Source: Ceratopteris richardii
Taxonomy: Eukaryota; Streptophyta; Polypodiopsida; Polypodiales; Pteridaceae
DNA length: 64,000 bases
Assembly (NCBI GenBank): GCA_020310875.1
Contig: MU260071.1
Coordinates: 593,501 to 657,500 of the forward strand
Direction of reading: 5' to 3'
The translations under genes and the position numbers were made by a program. Each line of letters begins with the position of its first letter. The first letter of the stretch is position 1. The notes beneath the pieces were generated by a model. It made no database searches. It saw only the letters and a list, made by a program, of their open reading frames with translations, and was not told where the DNA came from. Below, piece by piece: positions 54,835-63,986 of the stretch.

Positions 54835-55911
54835 CGTCTGTCGTCTCTTACAGACCCTTGTTGAGTGGGTCGTTGGATGTAGTACTCCACAACGTCTGTG
54901 GCTAAATGATGTTCGGCTATTCTCAACCCTTTGGCCAAATCAGTTAGTAGGGCATCCCAGTCTACTGGCCCTGGAACTTCTGGATGTGGCATACGTAGCT
55001 TTTCTAAATGTAGATCTTGTTCCACCGCAAATAACTGTAATAGGTGAGATGGTCTGGGAATGAATATCTCTGAACGATATTCCCAGAACCCTGTTATAAA
55101 CATTTCTTCAAACGTCTGTTTGAAGCAGGCAGGTAGATACTTTATACGAGCATGCCACGCATATAGGACATTAATGGATGGTGTGGTGCTCATATCGTAG
55201 ACAAGGTCCTGATTCCCTTCATTAAATCCAAGAGCCGAAAGATAAGGTTCTTTGATATCCTTAAATGTCCTGAATGTAACCAGCATGAGCTCAAAAATTT
55301 TGAGGCACATCTGTGCCATGATATCTGGTATATTCTTGAATCTGACTGCCTAGTACCGGATGGTTGAAATCATGTAGTTGATTGTGGGTTGGCCTCTAGG
55401 TGGGGCTAAGTAGACATAATTGAGCCATTTTTCACATCCTTTGACTGTCAGCACTGTTTTTGTCTACTCCGACCAAGACCTTCTTCGAAAGACAGGGCAG
55501 TAGCAGAGATTATACTTGATATATAAAGGCATGTTATTCCACGTGTGTACCATCTCAGGGTAGGTTTCAAGCAGACGGATCCTCCAAGTAGGTTGATGTA
55601 TATTCCCCTACGTGGCACTTGCAGGGATGTCATCCGGTGCAAACTGTGTTGCCGAGGTTGGTTCTTTTTTATGTGCGTTGCTTGATTTCAGCATTGTAAT
55701 CTGCCATTAATACACAGAATGGAACATACAAATCATCGGATGTGCCAATCCACCTATGATGGGAGAGGTTTCTGAAGTAATCCGATTTTATGATGACTTC
55801 CTCCAATCGTGACATAGACGCTATCTGAACTGCAACTCTCTCGTCATGGGTTGTAGCAACCTTCTCTAACCTTTGCATCCATTCAGGAGCTTCGATCTCA
55901 ATCGTGTCCAT
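54835..55911 (-). pseudogene. post-integrase region X, C-terminal pieces, element J
   Basis: Open pieces lie at 55669-55911 (APEWMQRLEKVATTHDERVA), 55448-55642 and 54835-55319 (LMLVTFRTFKDIKEPYLSAL, then FEEMFITGFWEYRSEIFIPR). They read like a globular C-terminal domain of unknown family with no membrane segment. The region stops at the polypurine tract before the LTR. It is less open than the pol part. Confidence 0.5.
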
Positions 55912-56028
55912 TCCTTATGATGTTTGCTTACCTCCGGGTGTTGGCATGGGAACATATGGGTCTTCAAAAGTCTCCTCCACTTGAATTGGCACTAAGTCTT
56001 CAAGTTCCGGTTCCACAAGGGGAGAGGG

Positions 56029-56502
56029 TTAACGCTCGTATTGAAGGACTTTACTTCGTAGTTCTTCTAGTTCTGCTCTGAGTTCTGCAATTTCTTCAGA
56101 TATGTCAGCTGCGGTTGTGACTTTGCTTGGTGACTCCTGCTGAGTTTCCAGTTGCTTTAGTAGATCATCTCTTTCTCTTTCTAATGCTACGTGGGCTTCC
56201 AGGAGGTCGGCATGGGTTTCCAAGACAATTTGCATATTTCCAGATGGGATAGCCTTGAATTTCTCTGGGTCGATTTCCTGTGGTGAACCCTCCATTGCTG
56301 CTTCTAGGTTTTCTTTATTTTGTTTCTGCAGTCTTTTATTCTCTTCAAGTGCTGCAGACATGTGCTTCCGTAATAAGGCAAGATTGCGTCGAAGCTTGAG
56401 ATTGTCTGTGATCTGAGCATGTAACATGTCGTCGAGTTGTTGTTTTTCTTCAGTATCTGACTGGGGTGGATTGGCAACTAATTGATCATGTTGTGCTTGC
56501 AA
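56029..56502 (-). CDS. post-integrase region X, coiled-coil piece, element J
   Basis: A 157-codon open piece, rich in Leu/Glu/Lys/Gln with heptad spacing (LRRNLALLRKHMSAALEENK, LLEAHVALERERDDLLKQLE, EEIAELRAELEELRSKVLQY). It is very likely a long coiled coil for oligomerisation. Element H shows a short heptad-like reading at the comparable place. Confidence 0.6.
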   Translation of the reverse strand: MQAQHDQLVANPPQSDTEEKQQLDDMLHAQITDNLKLRRNLALLRKHMSAALEENKRLQKQNKENLEAAMEGSPQEIDPEKFKAIPSGNMQIVLETHADLLEAHVALERERDDLLKQLETQQESPSKVTTAADISEEIAELRAELEELRSKVLQYER

Positions 56503-56565
56503 TGTAGTATACTGCTGTTGTAATAGCCGCTTCTCCTTCTCTAAATCAATGAATCTTGCTTGGAG

Positions 56566-57273
56566 CTATTCATGGTTTCTGAAGAGGCTCGTATGCTGTG
56601 CGTCTAGGTGTTGGTAATGTTGTTGCAGTTGAGACATACACTGGTACATATTATTAAATACATTATTAATGGGAGTGGATGCGCGAAAGGTGTTGAATGC
56701 AGAAGGGAAGGGAAAAGGGAATGGGAGCGTGTATGCTGTGCGTGAAAAGGGTGAAGTTGGTGGTGGGGGAATGGGAGATTGTGGACGTATGGGGGGCGGG
56801 AGAGGTGTAGAGGTGGGTGATATGTCCATGAGATCAAAAGTGGATGCAGTTGTGGGAGTGATTGTGAACATGGGAATTGTGGGTGCGGTGATGGTGGTGA
56901 AGGTGTAAAGTGGTGTGTGTAGTTGTGAATATGAACCGCCAGGAAGTGTGATCGGGGAAACGGGGTTTTCCGTGGCTACAGTTAGAATTACAGAGTCAGT
57001 AGTAGTGTAAACAAGAGAGGTGGTGATCGGTTGTGTAGGTTGTGTGGGTTGACTAACGGTCTGTGCTTCGGTATGGGAAGTGGACCCTGAGGCGGTGACA
57101 TTAGTGGTTTCACTGGTAGTGGGAGGTGAAAGTGGCGGAGTTGGAGGGAGAGGGGGTAAGGGGGGTGACGGGGATGCACTGGATGTATGCACTTCCTCAG
57201 TGTCATGAATGGTATGAGTTGTGCCCGTGGTTGTGGATGTGGTGCCCTGTGGTTCTGATACTAATACATTCAT
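56566..57273 (-). CDS. post-integrase region X, Pro/Ser/Thr-rich piece, element J
   Basis: A 235-codon open piece that is almost entirely low complexity: Thr/Ser-rich with SPSPPLPPLPPTPPLSPP, and further Pro runs (TPLPPPIRPQSPIPPPPTSP). A Tyr/Gln/His-rich end (MSQLQQHYQHLDAQHTSLF) may begin the coiled coil that follows. It resembles a flexible stalk or linker and has no catalytic motif. Confidence 0.5.
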   Translation of the reverse strand: MNVLVSEPQGTTSTTTGTTHTIHDTEEVHTSSASPSPPLPPLPPTPPLSPPTTSETTNVTASGSTSHTEAQTVSQPTQPTQPITTSLVYTTTDSVILTVATENPVSPITLPGGSYSQLHTPLYTFTTITAPTIPMFTITPTTASTFDLMDISPTSTPLPPPIRPQSPIPPPPTSPFSRTAYTLPFPFPFPSAFNTFRASTPINNVFNNMYQCMSQLQQHYQHLDAQHTSLFRNHE

Positions 57274-57483
57274 TTGTTTTCCTGATCGAGGGGGGTGTCT
57301 GCCGTATCGTCACTCCGATCATCGTGAATATGCAAGAGCGGTATGCACCGTCTCAGGTACCCCCAATGCATCAGATATCATGTCAAGGGTTTCTCGGTAT
57401 TGCTCGTCCACACCTTCCTCCTCAAGGATTTGGTTCATGAGGGCTTTTCCTGCTGCCAGGGATAGTTTGTGTTGTTCTTGAAC

Positions 57484-58131
57484 TCAGTTGATAGTATCAT
57501 ACAGATTTTTCAATTGCTTCGTATAAGCCGGGGCACCCTCAAGTTCCTGTAGAACTTCTTGCTCATATTCCTGCTCTTCTTTGTCAGACAGTCCTTCTCG
57601 GTCCTCCTCTTGCTCCTCTTTCTCATCATCATCCACTTCGACTACTTTTGGTTGGACAGGGTGGGGTTGGTCTACGACTGTCTGCTGCCCGCTTGCCTGC
57701 TCTGCCTCCACTTCTAAATTCATAGCATTGATTATTCTGGCTACCTCTTCATCAGTTAGATCTTCCAATGTAAAGCCATGAGGAAACTCTAAGTCGGTTG
57801 GTATAGGTGGAAACACCAGATTCGGTCCGTTTGTGCTATGTCTTGGTAATCTGATAGTGAAGGGTTGCACACGCCTTGGAAGCCGTGGAGTTGTCTCTGG
57901 TGTCAGTGTCGCACCGCGGGCCTGTGCGCAGGGCATCTGAACTACGCCTCTCATTTTCTTGGATGGAGGCCCTGCGATGGATAGTCTACGTTGGAATTCT
58001 TGCACCCTGGTCCAAATAAGTGCCCTTTGAAATGGCACATCATATGCCAAGCATCTGTAAACAATCCTTGTGAGAGCACAACATCCATACAGTACTGACT
58101 TTTGCTTCTTATACCATCGTTGATGAGCCAA
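57484..58131 (-). CDS. post-integrase region X, second open piece, element J
   Basis: A 215-codon open piece. The first 60 residues (HQRWYKKQKSVLYGCCALTR, YRCLAYDVPFQRALIWTRVQ) look like more of the globular domain before it. The rest is linker with PSKKMRGVVQMP, then an acidic stretch (EVDDDEKEEQEEDREGLSDK). There are no membrane segments. No function assigned. Confidence 0.5.
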   Translation of the reverse strand: MAHQRWYKKQKSVLYGCCALTRIVYRCLAYDVPFQRALIWTRVQEFQRRLSIAGPPSKKMRGVVQMPCAQARGATLTPETTPRLPRRVQPFTIRLPRHSTNGPNLVFPPIPTDLEFPHGFTLEDLTDEEVARIINAMNLEVEAEQASGQQTVVDQPHPVQPKVVEVDDDEKEEQEEDREGLSDKEEQEYEQEVLQELEGAPAYTKQLKNLYDTIN

Positions 58132-58149
58132 GTGGATTTGGTCAATAAT

Positions 58150-58917
58150 CTAGTGAGGCATATTGATTGTCAAATCGAAGGCATCTGCTAAATATAGACT
58201 GAACCATATCTTCTTGGGTGGCATTGTGAACCTCTCTTGCGCGGGGAATGCGAAATGTTGCATGCATATCCGAAGATGAACGGCAATAGTAGGTGTCATT
58301 GCCACCATGTCCTTTAGTTTCGTCAATTTCCTGTTCTTCATGTTGTCGGGGACCATAGTCTCTTTCTCGGTGGGAATGTGCATACCTTTCATGTCGAGAG
58401 CTTCCCTCACCAAGTTGTTCGTCAATTTGAACCGCTTCAGCTCATTGCCCCTTGTGAGGGATGGGAGGACAAAGGTGTTGTATTCCTTTTTCTCTTTGCT
58501 CAGAGTGAGGGTGCTAATCAAATACGAGCACCTTAGAAAGTCGGGCTTTGGCAATTGGGCTTTGAAGTAATCGTATAGTCCCGCCTTCTTCCATATTGGT
58601 TTCAGCCCTTCATTATTTTGAAGTCTCTCAAATTCCCTGGTGAAGAAGTGATACCTTCCCCAGCGCCCGTTGAACTCTATCTCTGCCTCCCACAGGTAAG
58701 TGCCTTCTCCTAGAGGTCCTGCCACGTCACTGAACCAATGTGAGTTTTTGTTGACTGGCATTGTGTGCCCCTGTGGAGGATTCTGCACCGATATGGCATG
58801 TAATGCTCTCAATGCCACTGGACATTCCTTTAATTCCTCCTCAATGGGAAGACTTTCAATGTCCACAATCTGAGGGCACGTGCCTGCCTGGGAGCTAGTT
58901 CCTGCAGCCTCGGCCAT
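58150..58917 (-). CDS. post-integrase ORF X, N-terminal globular region, element J
   Basis: An open frame whose likely start is MAEAAGTSSQAG at 58917 (an in-frame ATG 23 codons further up is less convincing). It encodes about 255 residues of soluble, mixed-charge protein with no signal peptide or membrane segment: FNGRWGRYHFFTREFERLQN, LTNNLVREALDMKGMHIPTE, MPPKKIWFSLYLADAFDLTI. Its pattern recalls the 'putative plant transposon protein' domain (Transposase_32 type) found in 3' frames of Athila elements, though this is from memory and weak. I cannot assign a function. Confidence 0.6.
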   Translation of the reverse strand: MAEAAGTSSQAGTCPQIVDIESLPIEEELKECPVALRALHAISVQNPPQGHTMPVNKNSHWFSDVAGPLGEGTYLWEAEIEFNGRWGRYHFFTREFERLQNNEGLKPIWKKAGLYDYFKAQLPKPDFLRCSYLISTLTLSKEKKEYNTFVLPSLTRGNELKRFKLTNNLVREALDMKGMHIPTEKETMVPDNMKNRKLTKLKDMVAMTPTIAVHLRICMQHFAFPAQERFTMPPKKIWFSLYLADAFDLTINMPH

Positions 58918-58986
58918 ATTGAAGGGAATGGTCACCGGTTTTGTGAGAATATACAAATGAATGTTAACATTGCAAATGGACACCAA

Positions 58987-59131
58987 GTGGTCACGTGTCC
59001 CCGTTACAACATTAACAAGAGGTTTTAGTGATATGTTAGTTAGTCAGTGAGTGCTCGGTGATTGTGGGTGTGGTTAGTGGATGGATTGTCCTAAGAGCTA
59101 AATGGAGAGATGCAGTGTGAGAATGATGCAG
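58987..59131 (-). other. spacer between PR2 frame and next open frame, element J
   Basis: About 145 bases with no recognised motif. It could hold a splice site or a new transcript start for the downstream frames, but none can be singled out by eye. Confidence 0.4.
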
Positions 59132-60382
59132 TTAGTAGGTGGTGGTGAATTTACAAATGGGGTCGGGGGGTTTGTTACACGCTTTGGGCTGCCAAACAAA
59201 CAGAATGGCTGTTGGTCTTGATTTTGCGGAGACTCTGGAGGGCTTTATAAGAGTGTTTGCTTGGAAATGAGGCTTTTTAGGGACCCATTTACAAGTGATT
59301 CTACTTGTGCTCATGGGAGAATATGTGTTCATGCGTGATTTATAAGAATGGGTATCAGATGTTTGAGTGAGTGAAACATGTTGCGCAGGGTGTGGTCTTT
59401 CTGTATCTATTTGAGCCCGCAAGCAAGCCTTAGGCACCCAAATTTGTCTTGATTGTGGGTCAACCTTCATCGACTTCTTGGGTACCCAGATAGATTTTAC
59501 TTTCAAAGAAGAGTCTTTGGAAGACTTCTTATTAGTATCATGCCATTGATCACTAATAGGAAGTTGAGCTAGTTGTTGTGGCTTGACCGCAATAAGATGC
59601 TCGCCTTTCCGTACCCACACTTGTTTTGGTGGTTGAGACACCGTGCGTCGTATTTTTTTTGTGCCTCGAGCATAAGTCGGCTGCTTCTTCTGCATTTGAT
59701 CCGCCTTTGGTTGTTGCATCCCTGTGGCTTTTGGAAAAGAAGGGAGTTCCGTTGTACCCTTAACTTCTTTGTTGAGACAATCATCCGTCTGCATCACATA
59801 GTTTTGGGCAAGAATAGCATTGTCAGCTTCATGTGTACCCCTGGAAGGACCAGGAGTCGGTGCCTTTCCTAGTTCCTTGAGTGCTCCATTATCTAACTCA
59901 ACTGTAATTCGACTCTGATTTACCCATACCTGAAGAAGTCCACTTCTTAGGTTTAGGTTGACTGCATGATCATAAATCCAATCTTGACCCAAGACAAGAG
60001 GCTCAATGAGGTCCTCATCTTGACACACTAGTACTCTAACTATCAGTAAAACATCATGAATATAGAGGGGAAGTTCCACCTCACCCATGCAAGGGGTTTC
60101 CACACCTCCCAACCCTATGAGATATGCTTCCACAGGATTGACATTTAAGTTCAATTCTCGACAGTAAGAAAGTTTAACAGCACTAGTGGTTGCACCTGAG
60201 TCAATCAAGGCTCTTACAATCCTTGCACTCTTTCCTTGTCCTATCTCCAAGGTTACAAAAGGACGTCGATCAATTATCCTATGAGAGCTAATACCTGAAA
60301 CTTCACACATAGCCACATGATATCCTTGAGCTGCATAGTCATCTGTCCTAGGCTGATCTCTACCCTGGCTTCTCAACTTCAT
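59132..60382 (-). CDS. post-integrase protein: retropepsin-like PR2 with WVPK motifs, element J
   Basis: A 416-codon open frame. Residues 38-145 form a retropepsin-like domain: IDRRPFVTLEIGQGKSARIV, the active-site motif ALIDSGATTSAVK with DSG at 61-63, a flap-side VEAYLIGLGGVETPCMGEVE, and EPLVLGQDWIYDHAV (129-141), the LGxDW motif of RVP_2-type proteases. Residues 250-400 are basic and carry spaced motifs QVWVRKG (254), SIWVPKK (298), QIWVPKA (313), CKWVPKK (364) and FVWQPKA (395). The protein lies after integrase, where Athila elements have an env-like frame. Known retropepsins cut polyproteins; what this one does is unknown. Matching readings in D and H show that it is a family trait. Confidence 0.85.
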   Translation of the reverse strand: MKLRSQGRDQPRTDDYAAQGYHVAMCEVSGISSHRIIDRRPFVTLEIGQGKSARIVRALIDSGATTSAVKLSYCRELNLNVNPVEAYLIGLGGVETPCMGEVELPLYIHDVLLIVRVLVCQDEDLIEPLVLGQDWIYDHAVNLNLRSGLLQVWVNQSRITVELDNGALKELGKAPTPGPSRGTHEADNAILAQNYVMQTDDCLNKEVKGTTELPSFPKATGMQQPKADQMQKKQPTYARGTKKIRRTVSQPPKQVWVRKGEHLIAVKPQQLAQLPISDQWHDTNKKSSKDSSLKVKSIWVPKKSMKVDPQSRQIWVPKACLRAQIDTERPHPAQHVSLTQTSDTHSYKSRMNTYSPMSTSRITCKWVPKKPHFQANTLIKPSRVSAKSRPTAILFVWQPKACNKPPDPICKFTTTY

Positions 60383-60466
60383 CCTTCGGATGCGTTCTAA
60401 AGCTTCTACTTGTGCCTCTTCTCGAATTCGCTTTTCTTCTTCCTTGCGTTTCTTGGCAGTGTTGAG

Positions 60467-60679
60467 TCAATTTAACATCTCCTCAATGAGGGGTTCTTGA
60501 TATAACTTGACCCTGCATCCGCTAATGTAACTGGGGAGAACATCACCTTCTAACGTGGCTAATTGAACTGCTCCACTAGTTGAGATCCTATTTATGATCA
60601 TAGGTCCATAGCCTCTCTTCTCTAATTTTCTCGCATGTTGTTTCAGGGTATACACCAAAACTAAGTCTCCGACCTTCAA
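60467..60679 (-). pseudogene. Gypsy integrase C-terminal segment, element J
   Basis: The reading MKVGDLVLVYTLKQHARKLE, GYGPMIINRISTSGAVQLAT, LEGDVLPSYISGCRVKLYQE has a GPY-like pattern. It is conserved in D and H, and a Glu/Arg-rich stretch leads from it toward the next open frame. Confidence 0.8.
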
Positions 60680-60718
60680 TCCTTTATCCTTGACATGGGC
60701 ATCAAAGTAAGCCGTCTG

Positions 60719-62797
60719 TCATTTTTTAGCTGCATATATTCCTGCGGCAGCCCTCAGCCTTGTTTCTCCTAATCGCTCAAGGTCAAAGATCTTAGAGGAG
60801 AGCTCATGCCCCATCCACTCATGCTCCTGTGCTACCTTTATTGTAGGTATCAAGAAGTCCAATGGTAGCACTGCATTTTGGCCAAACACCATCTGAAAAG
60901 GAGTGGCTTGGAGTACCGTTTTATAGGCAACTCGGTATGTCCAAACAGCATGGTGTAGATGTTTATCCCAATCAGAGCGTTTATTATTCACTAATTTTGT
61001 AAGCACATTGCATAGAATCTTGTTTGTGCTTTCGGCTTGCCCATTAGCTTGTGGGTGATAGGGAGCAGACTTCTTGTGTACTACCAAGAATTCTTGGAGC
61101 AGATTTTCAATAACTTCATTCAAGAAGTGAGTCCCTCTATCACTGACTAGCTCTATGGGTAGCCCGTATCTAGTGAACACATTCTCAAATAAGAACTTAG
61201 CGTTCGTCTGAGCATCATTCTTTGTCGTAGCTTTTACCTCTACCCACTTGGTTAAGTAGTCTGTGGCCACAATGATATATTCAGCATTGGAACCCTTAGC
61301 TGGGGGATTAATAGGACCTACAAAGTTTATTCCCCATTTAGAGAATGCACGGCCATCCATCATAGGTTTCAGAGGCATCTCATCTTTGCGTATAGGATAC
61401 TGAGTTCGCTGACAAACATCACATCTCTTCACATAGGTATGTGCATCCATGTGAAGGGTAGGCCACCACAAGCCCGCAAAAAGGATTGCTTTAATCACCC
61501 GATCTGGTCCAAAATGTCCTCCTGCTACACCTTGGTGAGCAGTTTCCAAGATCTTAAGATATTCACTCTCATGGACACATAGTCTCAGGTAACCATCTTT
61601 ACCACGCTTGTATAGATTATCACCAATGAGTGAGTAATCTAGGGCTTCTTGTTCTAGACTTCTTTGTCTGGCCAGTGTCATATCTTGAGGGAATATTCTC
61701 GTCCTCAGGAAGGCTACTAAAGGTTCACTCCAATCTGGAACTATGGTCACTTTATAAAGAGTGGCATGCTCCAAGGGTGGTTTAGTGCAACAGATTGGGC
61801 ATTCTTTACACATTTTATGTGCATCAGCTTCCATAGTAGGCCAATGCACTCCGAATCTCCTTAGTGTCTGTAAAGTTCTTTGCCTCGAATGGTGTTGCTC
61901 TAATGCACCTACATGTGCTAATTGCAACCATTTTGCGTACTCGTCCTCTTCCACACAACAAGCCAATATCCCTTGATCTGTCTGTTTGTACATGCTTCCT
62001 GCCATGATATGGTACTTTTGGGCTTTTACTACGTCCCTATCTTGCGTGTTTATGACTGGGTGGTTAGGCCCGTATGTCAATACTAGCACTAATGGCTTAG
62101 CCCATTGAGGTACAACTTCCAAATTGAACAAGTAAGCATCAGGAAGGTCATCTGATACTCCTTGTGGGGCTTCTCCGGATGTGAGTCTTGAGAGGTGGTC
62201 CGCTCTCAAGTGAGTCTTCCCTTTCCTCACCACGACCTCAAAGTCATATTCCATTAGCAAGAGAAACCATCTTACTAATCTGCCTGTATTGCATGGCTTG
62301 TTCACGAGATATAATAATGTTTGATGATCAGTAAAAAATTTAAACTTATTTGCAAGCAAATAGTGTCTAAACTTTTTAACTGCATATACCATGCCTAATC
62401 CTTCTCGTTCAGTGGTGGTATAGTTTCGTTCAGCTGCATTCAACTGTCTACTATCATAGGCAATTGGAAGATCCATATTACCTTCGCTCGTAGGTTGTGC
62501 AAGCACACATCCAATAGCATAATTGGATGCATCTACATGAACATGGAAGGGCTTATTCCAATCTGGTGTGGTCAAGATTGGTGATGAACACAATCTTCTT
62601 TTGAGCTCATTGAAAGAGTCTTCACATTCATCAGTCCACTCAAAGTTAGTCAAAAGTCCATACAAAGGCTTTGCTATGATGGCATACATGTGTATAAACC
62701 GTCGATAATAACCACAATGCCCCATGAAAGCTTGTACTTCCTTGACATTTTTTGGCCTAGGTAGCTCTGACTTTTTCCTCGTCTGTAGATATGCCAT
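60719..62797 (-). CDS. Gypsy RNase H-integrase, element J
   Basis: A 692-codon open frame that overlaps the end of the RT frame. Residues 10-190 are the RT connection and RNase H (VKEVQAFMGHCGYYRRFIHM, DWNKPFHVHVDASNYAIGC, DHQTLLYLVNKPCNTGRLVR). Residues 270-470 hold two His/Cys zinc-like segments (CKECPICCTKPP and CDVCQRTQ). The integrase core spans about 490-650 (NFVGPINPPAKGSNAEYIIV, VATDYLTKWVEVKATTKND, ELVSDRGTHFLNEVIENLL, HPQANGQAESTNKILCNVL). The order and spacing match D. The doubled zinc-like segment before the core is unusual. Confidence 0.9.
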   Translation of the reverse strand: MAYLQTRKKSELPRPKNVKEVQAFMGHCGYYRRFIHMYAIIAKPLYGLLTNFEWTDECEDSFNELKRRLCSSPILTTPDWNKPFHVHVDASNYAIGCVLAQPTSEGNMDLPIAYDSRQLNAAERNYTTTEREGLGMVYAVKKFRHYLLANKFKFFTDHQTLLYLVNKPCNTGRLVRWFLLLMEYDFEVVVRKGKTHLRADHLSRLTSGEAPQGVSDDLPDAYLFNLEVVPQWAKPLVLVLTYGPNHPVINTQDRDVVKAQKYHIMAGSMYKQTDQGILACCVEEDEYAKWLQLAHVGALEQHHSRQRTLQTLRRFGVHWPTMEADAHKMCKECPICCTKPPLEHATLYKVTIVPDWSEPLVAFLRTRIFPQDMTLARQRSLEQEALDYSLIGDNLYKRGKDGYLRLCVHESEYLKILETAHQGVAGGHFGPDRVIKAILFAGLWWPTLHMDAHTYVKRCDVCQRTQYPIRKDEMPLKPMMDGRAFSKWGINFVGPINPPAKGSNAEYIIVATDYLTKWVEVKATTKNDAQTNAKFLFENVFTRYGLPIELVSDRGTHFLNEVIENLLQEFLVVHKKSAPYHPQANGQAESTNKILCNVLTKLVNNKRSDWDKHLHHAVWTYRVAYKTVLQATPFQMVFGQNAVLPLDFLIPTIKVAQEHEWMGHELSSKIFDLERLGETRLRAAAGIYAAKK

Positions 62798-63986
62798 TCT
62801 TTGACACTATGTGTCCTAGAATCTTTCCTTGCCTGACCATGAAAACACACTTTTTTGGGTTCAGGCAGACTTGATATTCTCTACATTTGTCAAAGATTTG
62901 CCTGAGCTCAGGTATATGTGTTTGTCTGATGTTGGAATGCGCACAAAGATCATTAACATAGACTTCTAAATTCTTCCTCAAGTACTCTTTAAACACGTGA
63001 CACATCAATCTTTGGAAGGTTGCAGGAACATTGGTAAGCCCAAATGGCATTACCCTAAAGGCGAATATGCCCCATTCTGTGGCAAAAGTTGTCTTATGCT
63101 GGTCTTCCGGAGCTATGGCTACCTGATTGTAGCCTGAAAATCCATCAAGGAAGCTGTACACTTCCTTGCCTGCCACCCTTTCTAGTAGGTGCTCAGTGAT
63201 AGGAAGCGGATAATTATCTCTAATGGTGGTTGCATTAACCTTTTTCAAGTTAATGCACACCCGTAACTTTCCATTCTTCTTGGGCACCACTACGATGGGG
63301 GATACCCACTCAGTATGCTCAATTTCATAGATGAATCCAGCTTCTACCAGACGATCTATCTCTTCTTTGATCTTGGCAGCATAATTATCATTGTATGTGT
63401 ATGGCTTTTTCTTAGAAGGTTTGGCATCTGAGGTCATGGGGATAGTGTGTGAGCATATGTCTGGGTCTACACCTTTCAAATCCTTGTAACTCCAAGCGAA
63501 TACATCTCTGTATTCTCTTAGCAAGGCTATCAATTTGCGCTCTTCTTCTTCTGTCAGGTCATGTCCTATGTAAGTGCATCTCTCCTCTCCTTCTTCTAGG
63601 GCTACCACTATTTTCTTGGTGGTTTCTTTGTTATCATAGGCCTCTCCTGATTGTGCCTCGCGTTTAGGCATTCTTACCATGACTCTTCTATCATCTATCT
63701 CATACTTTTTAAAGTTTTCAGGGACCTCAAACAAAGATTCTTCCTCTTCTGGTGTGACTTCTCTCTTCTTTCTTTTCTTTCCTTCATTCTTAGGGGTCAC
63801 TTGTGCGGCTAACCTTACATCATTTGTAAGCTCTCCATGTCTCTGAGGATGAGCTTCTACTTCATAGAAGTATTCTTCATCTGATGCAAAAGGTGGGTCC
63901 ATAATGATTGACTCTAGATCGGAGTCACTTGCATCCTCAAATGCATCAGGGCTAGGTTCGCACTCTTCTAAAACTGCATCTCCCAT
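62757..63986 (-). CDS. Gypsy acidic linker and reverse transcriptase, element J
   Basis: A 409-codon open frame. Residues 1-110 are acidic and Lys-rich (SLFEVPENFKKYEIDDRR, shared with D). RT follows: EEERKLIALLREYRDVFAWS, WVSPIVVVPKKNGKLRVCIN, NYPLPITEHLLERVAGKEVY, SFLDGFSGYNQVAIAPEDQ, VMPFGLTNVPATFQRLMCHV, the YV-DLC active-site block, and KKCVFMVRQGKILGHIVSKN. The true start is probably further upstream, in a longer gag-pol reading outside the window, because D has PR1 in front of this linker. Confidence 0.88.
   Translation of the reverse strand: MGDAVLEECEPSPDAFEDASDSDLESIIMDPPFASDEEYFYEVEAHPQRHGELTNDVRLAAQVTPKNEGKKRKKREVTPEEEESLFEVPENFKKYEIDDRRVMVRMPKREAQSGEAYDNKETTKKIVVALEEGEERCTYIGHDLTEEEERKLIALLREYRDVFAWSYKDLKGVDPDICSHTIPMTSDAKPSKKKPYTYNDNYAAKIKEEIDRLVEAGFIYEIEHTEWVSPIVVVPKKNGKLRVCINLKKVNATTIRDNYPLPITEHLLERVAGKEVYSFLDGFSGYNQVAIAPEDQHKTTFATEWGIFAFRVMPFGLTNVPATFQRLMCHVFKEYLRKNLEVYVNDLCAHSNIRQTHIPELRQIFDKCREYQVCLNPKKCVFMVRQGKILGHIVSKNGISTDEEKVRAT

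Noticed and set aside
56669-56908. Gly/Val-rich 79-codon plus-strand protein
   Set aside because: It is the antisense shadow of the Pro/Thr-rich open piece of element J.
57126-57481. Plus-strand frames of 86-104 codons
   Set aside because: They are antisense to the low-complexity part of region X and have no motif.
54648-58986. Independent host gene beside element J
   Set aside because: It was considered because the frames match no pol domain. A polypurine tract and LTR start immediately after the last piece and the strand matches J, so membership of the element is the simpler reading, though not proven.
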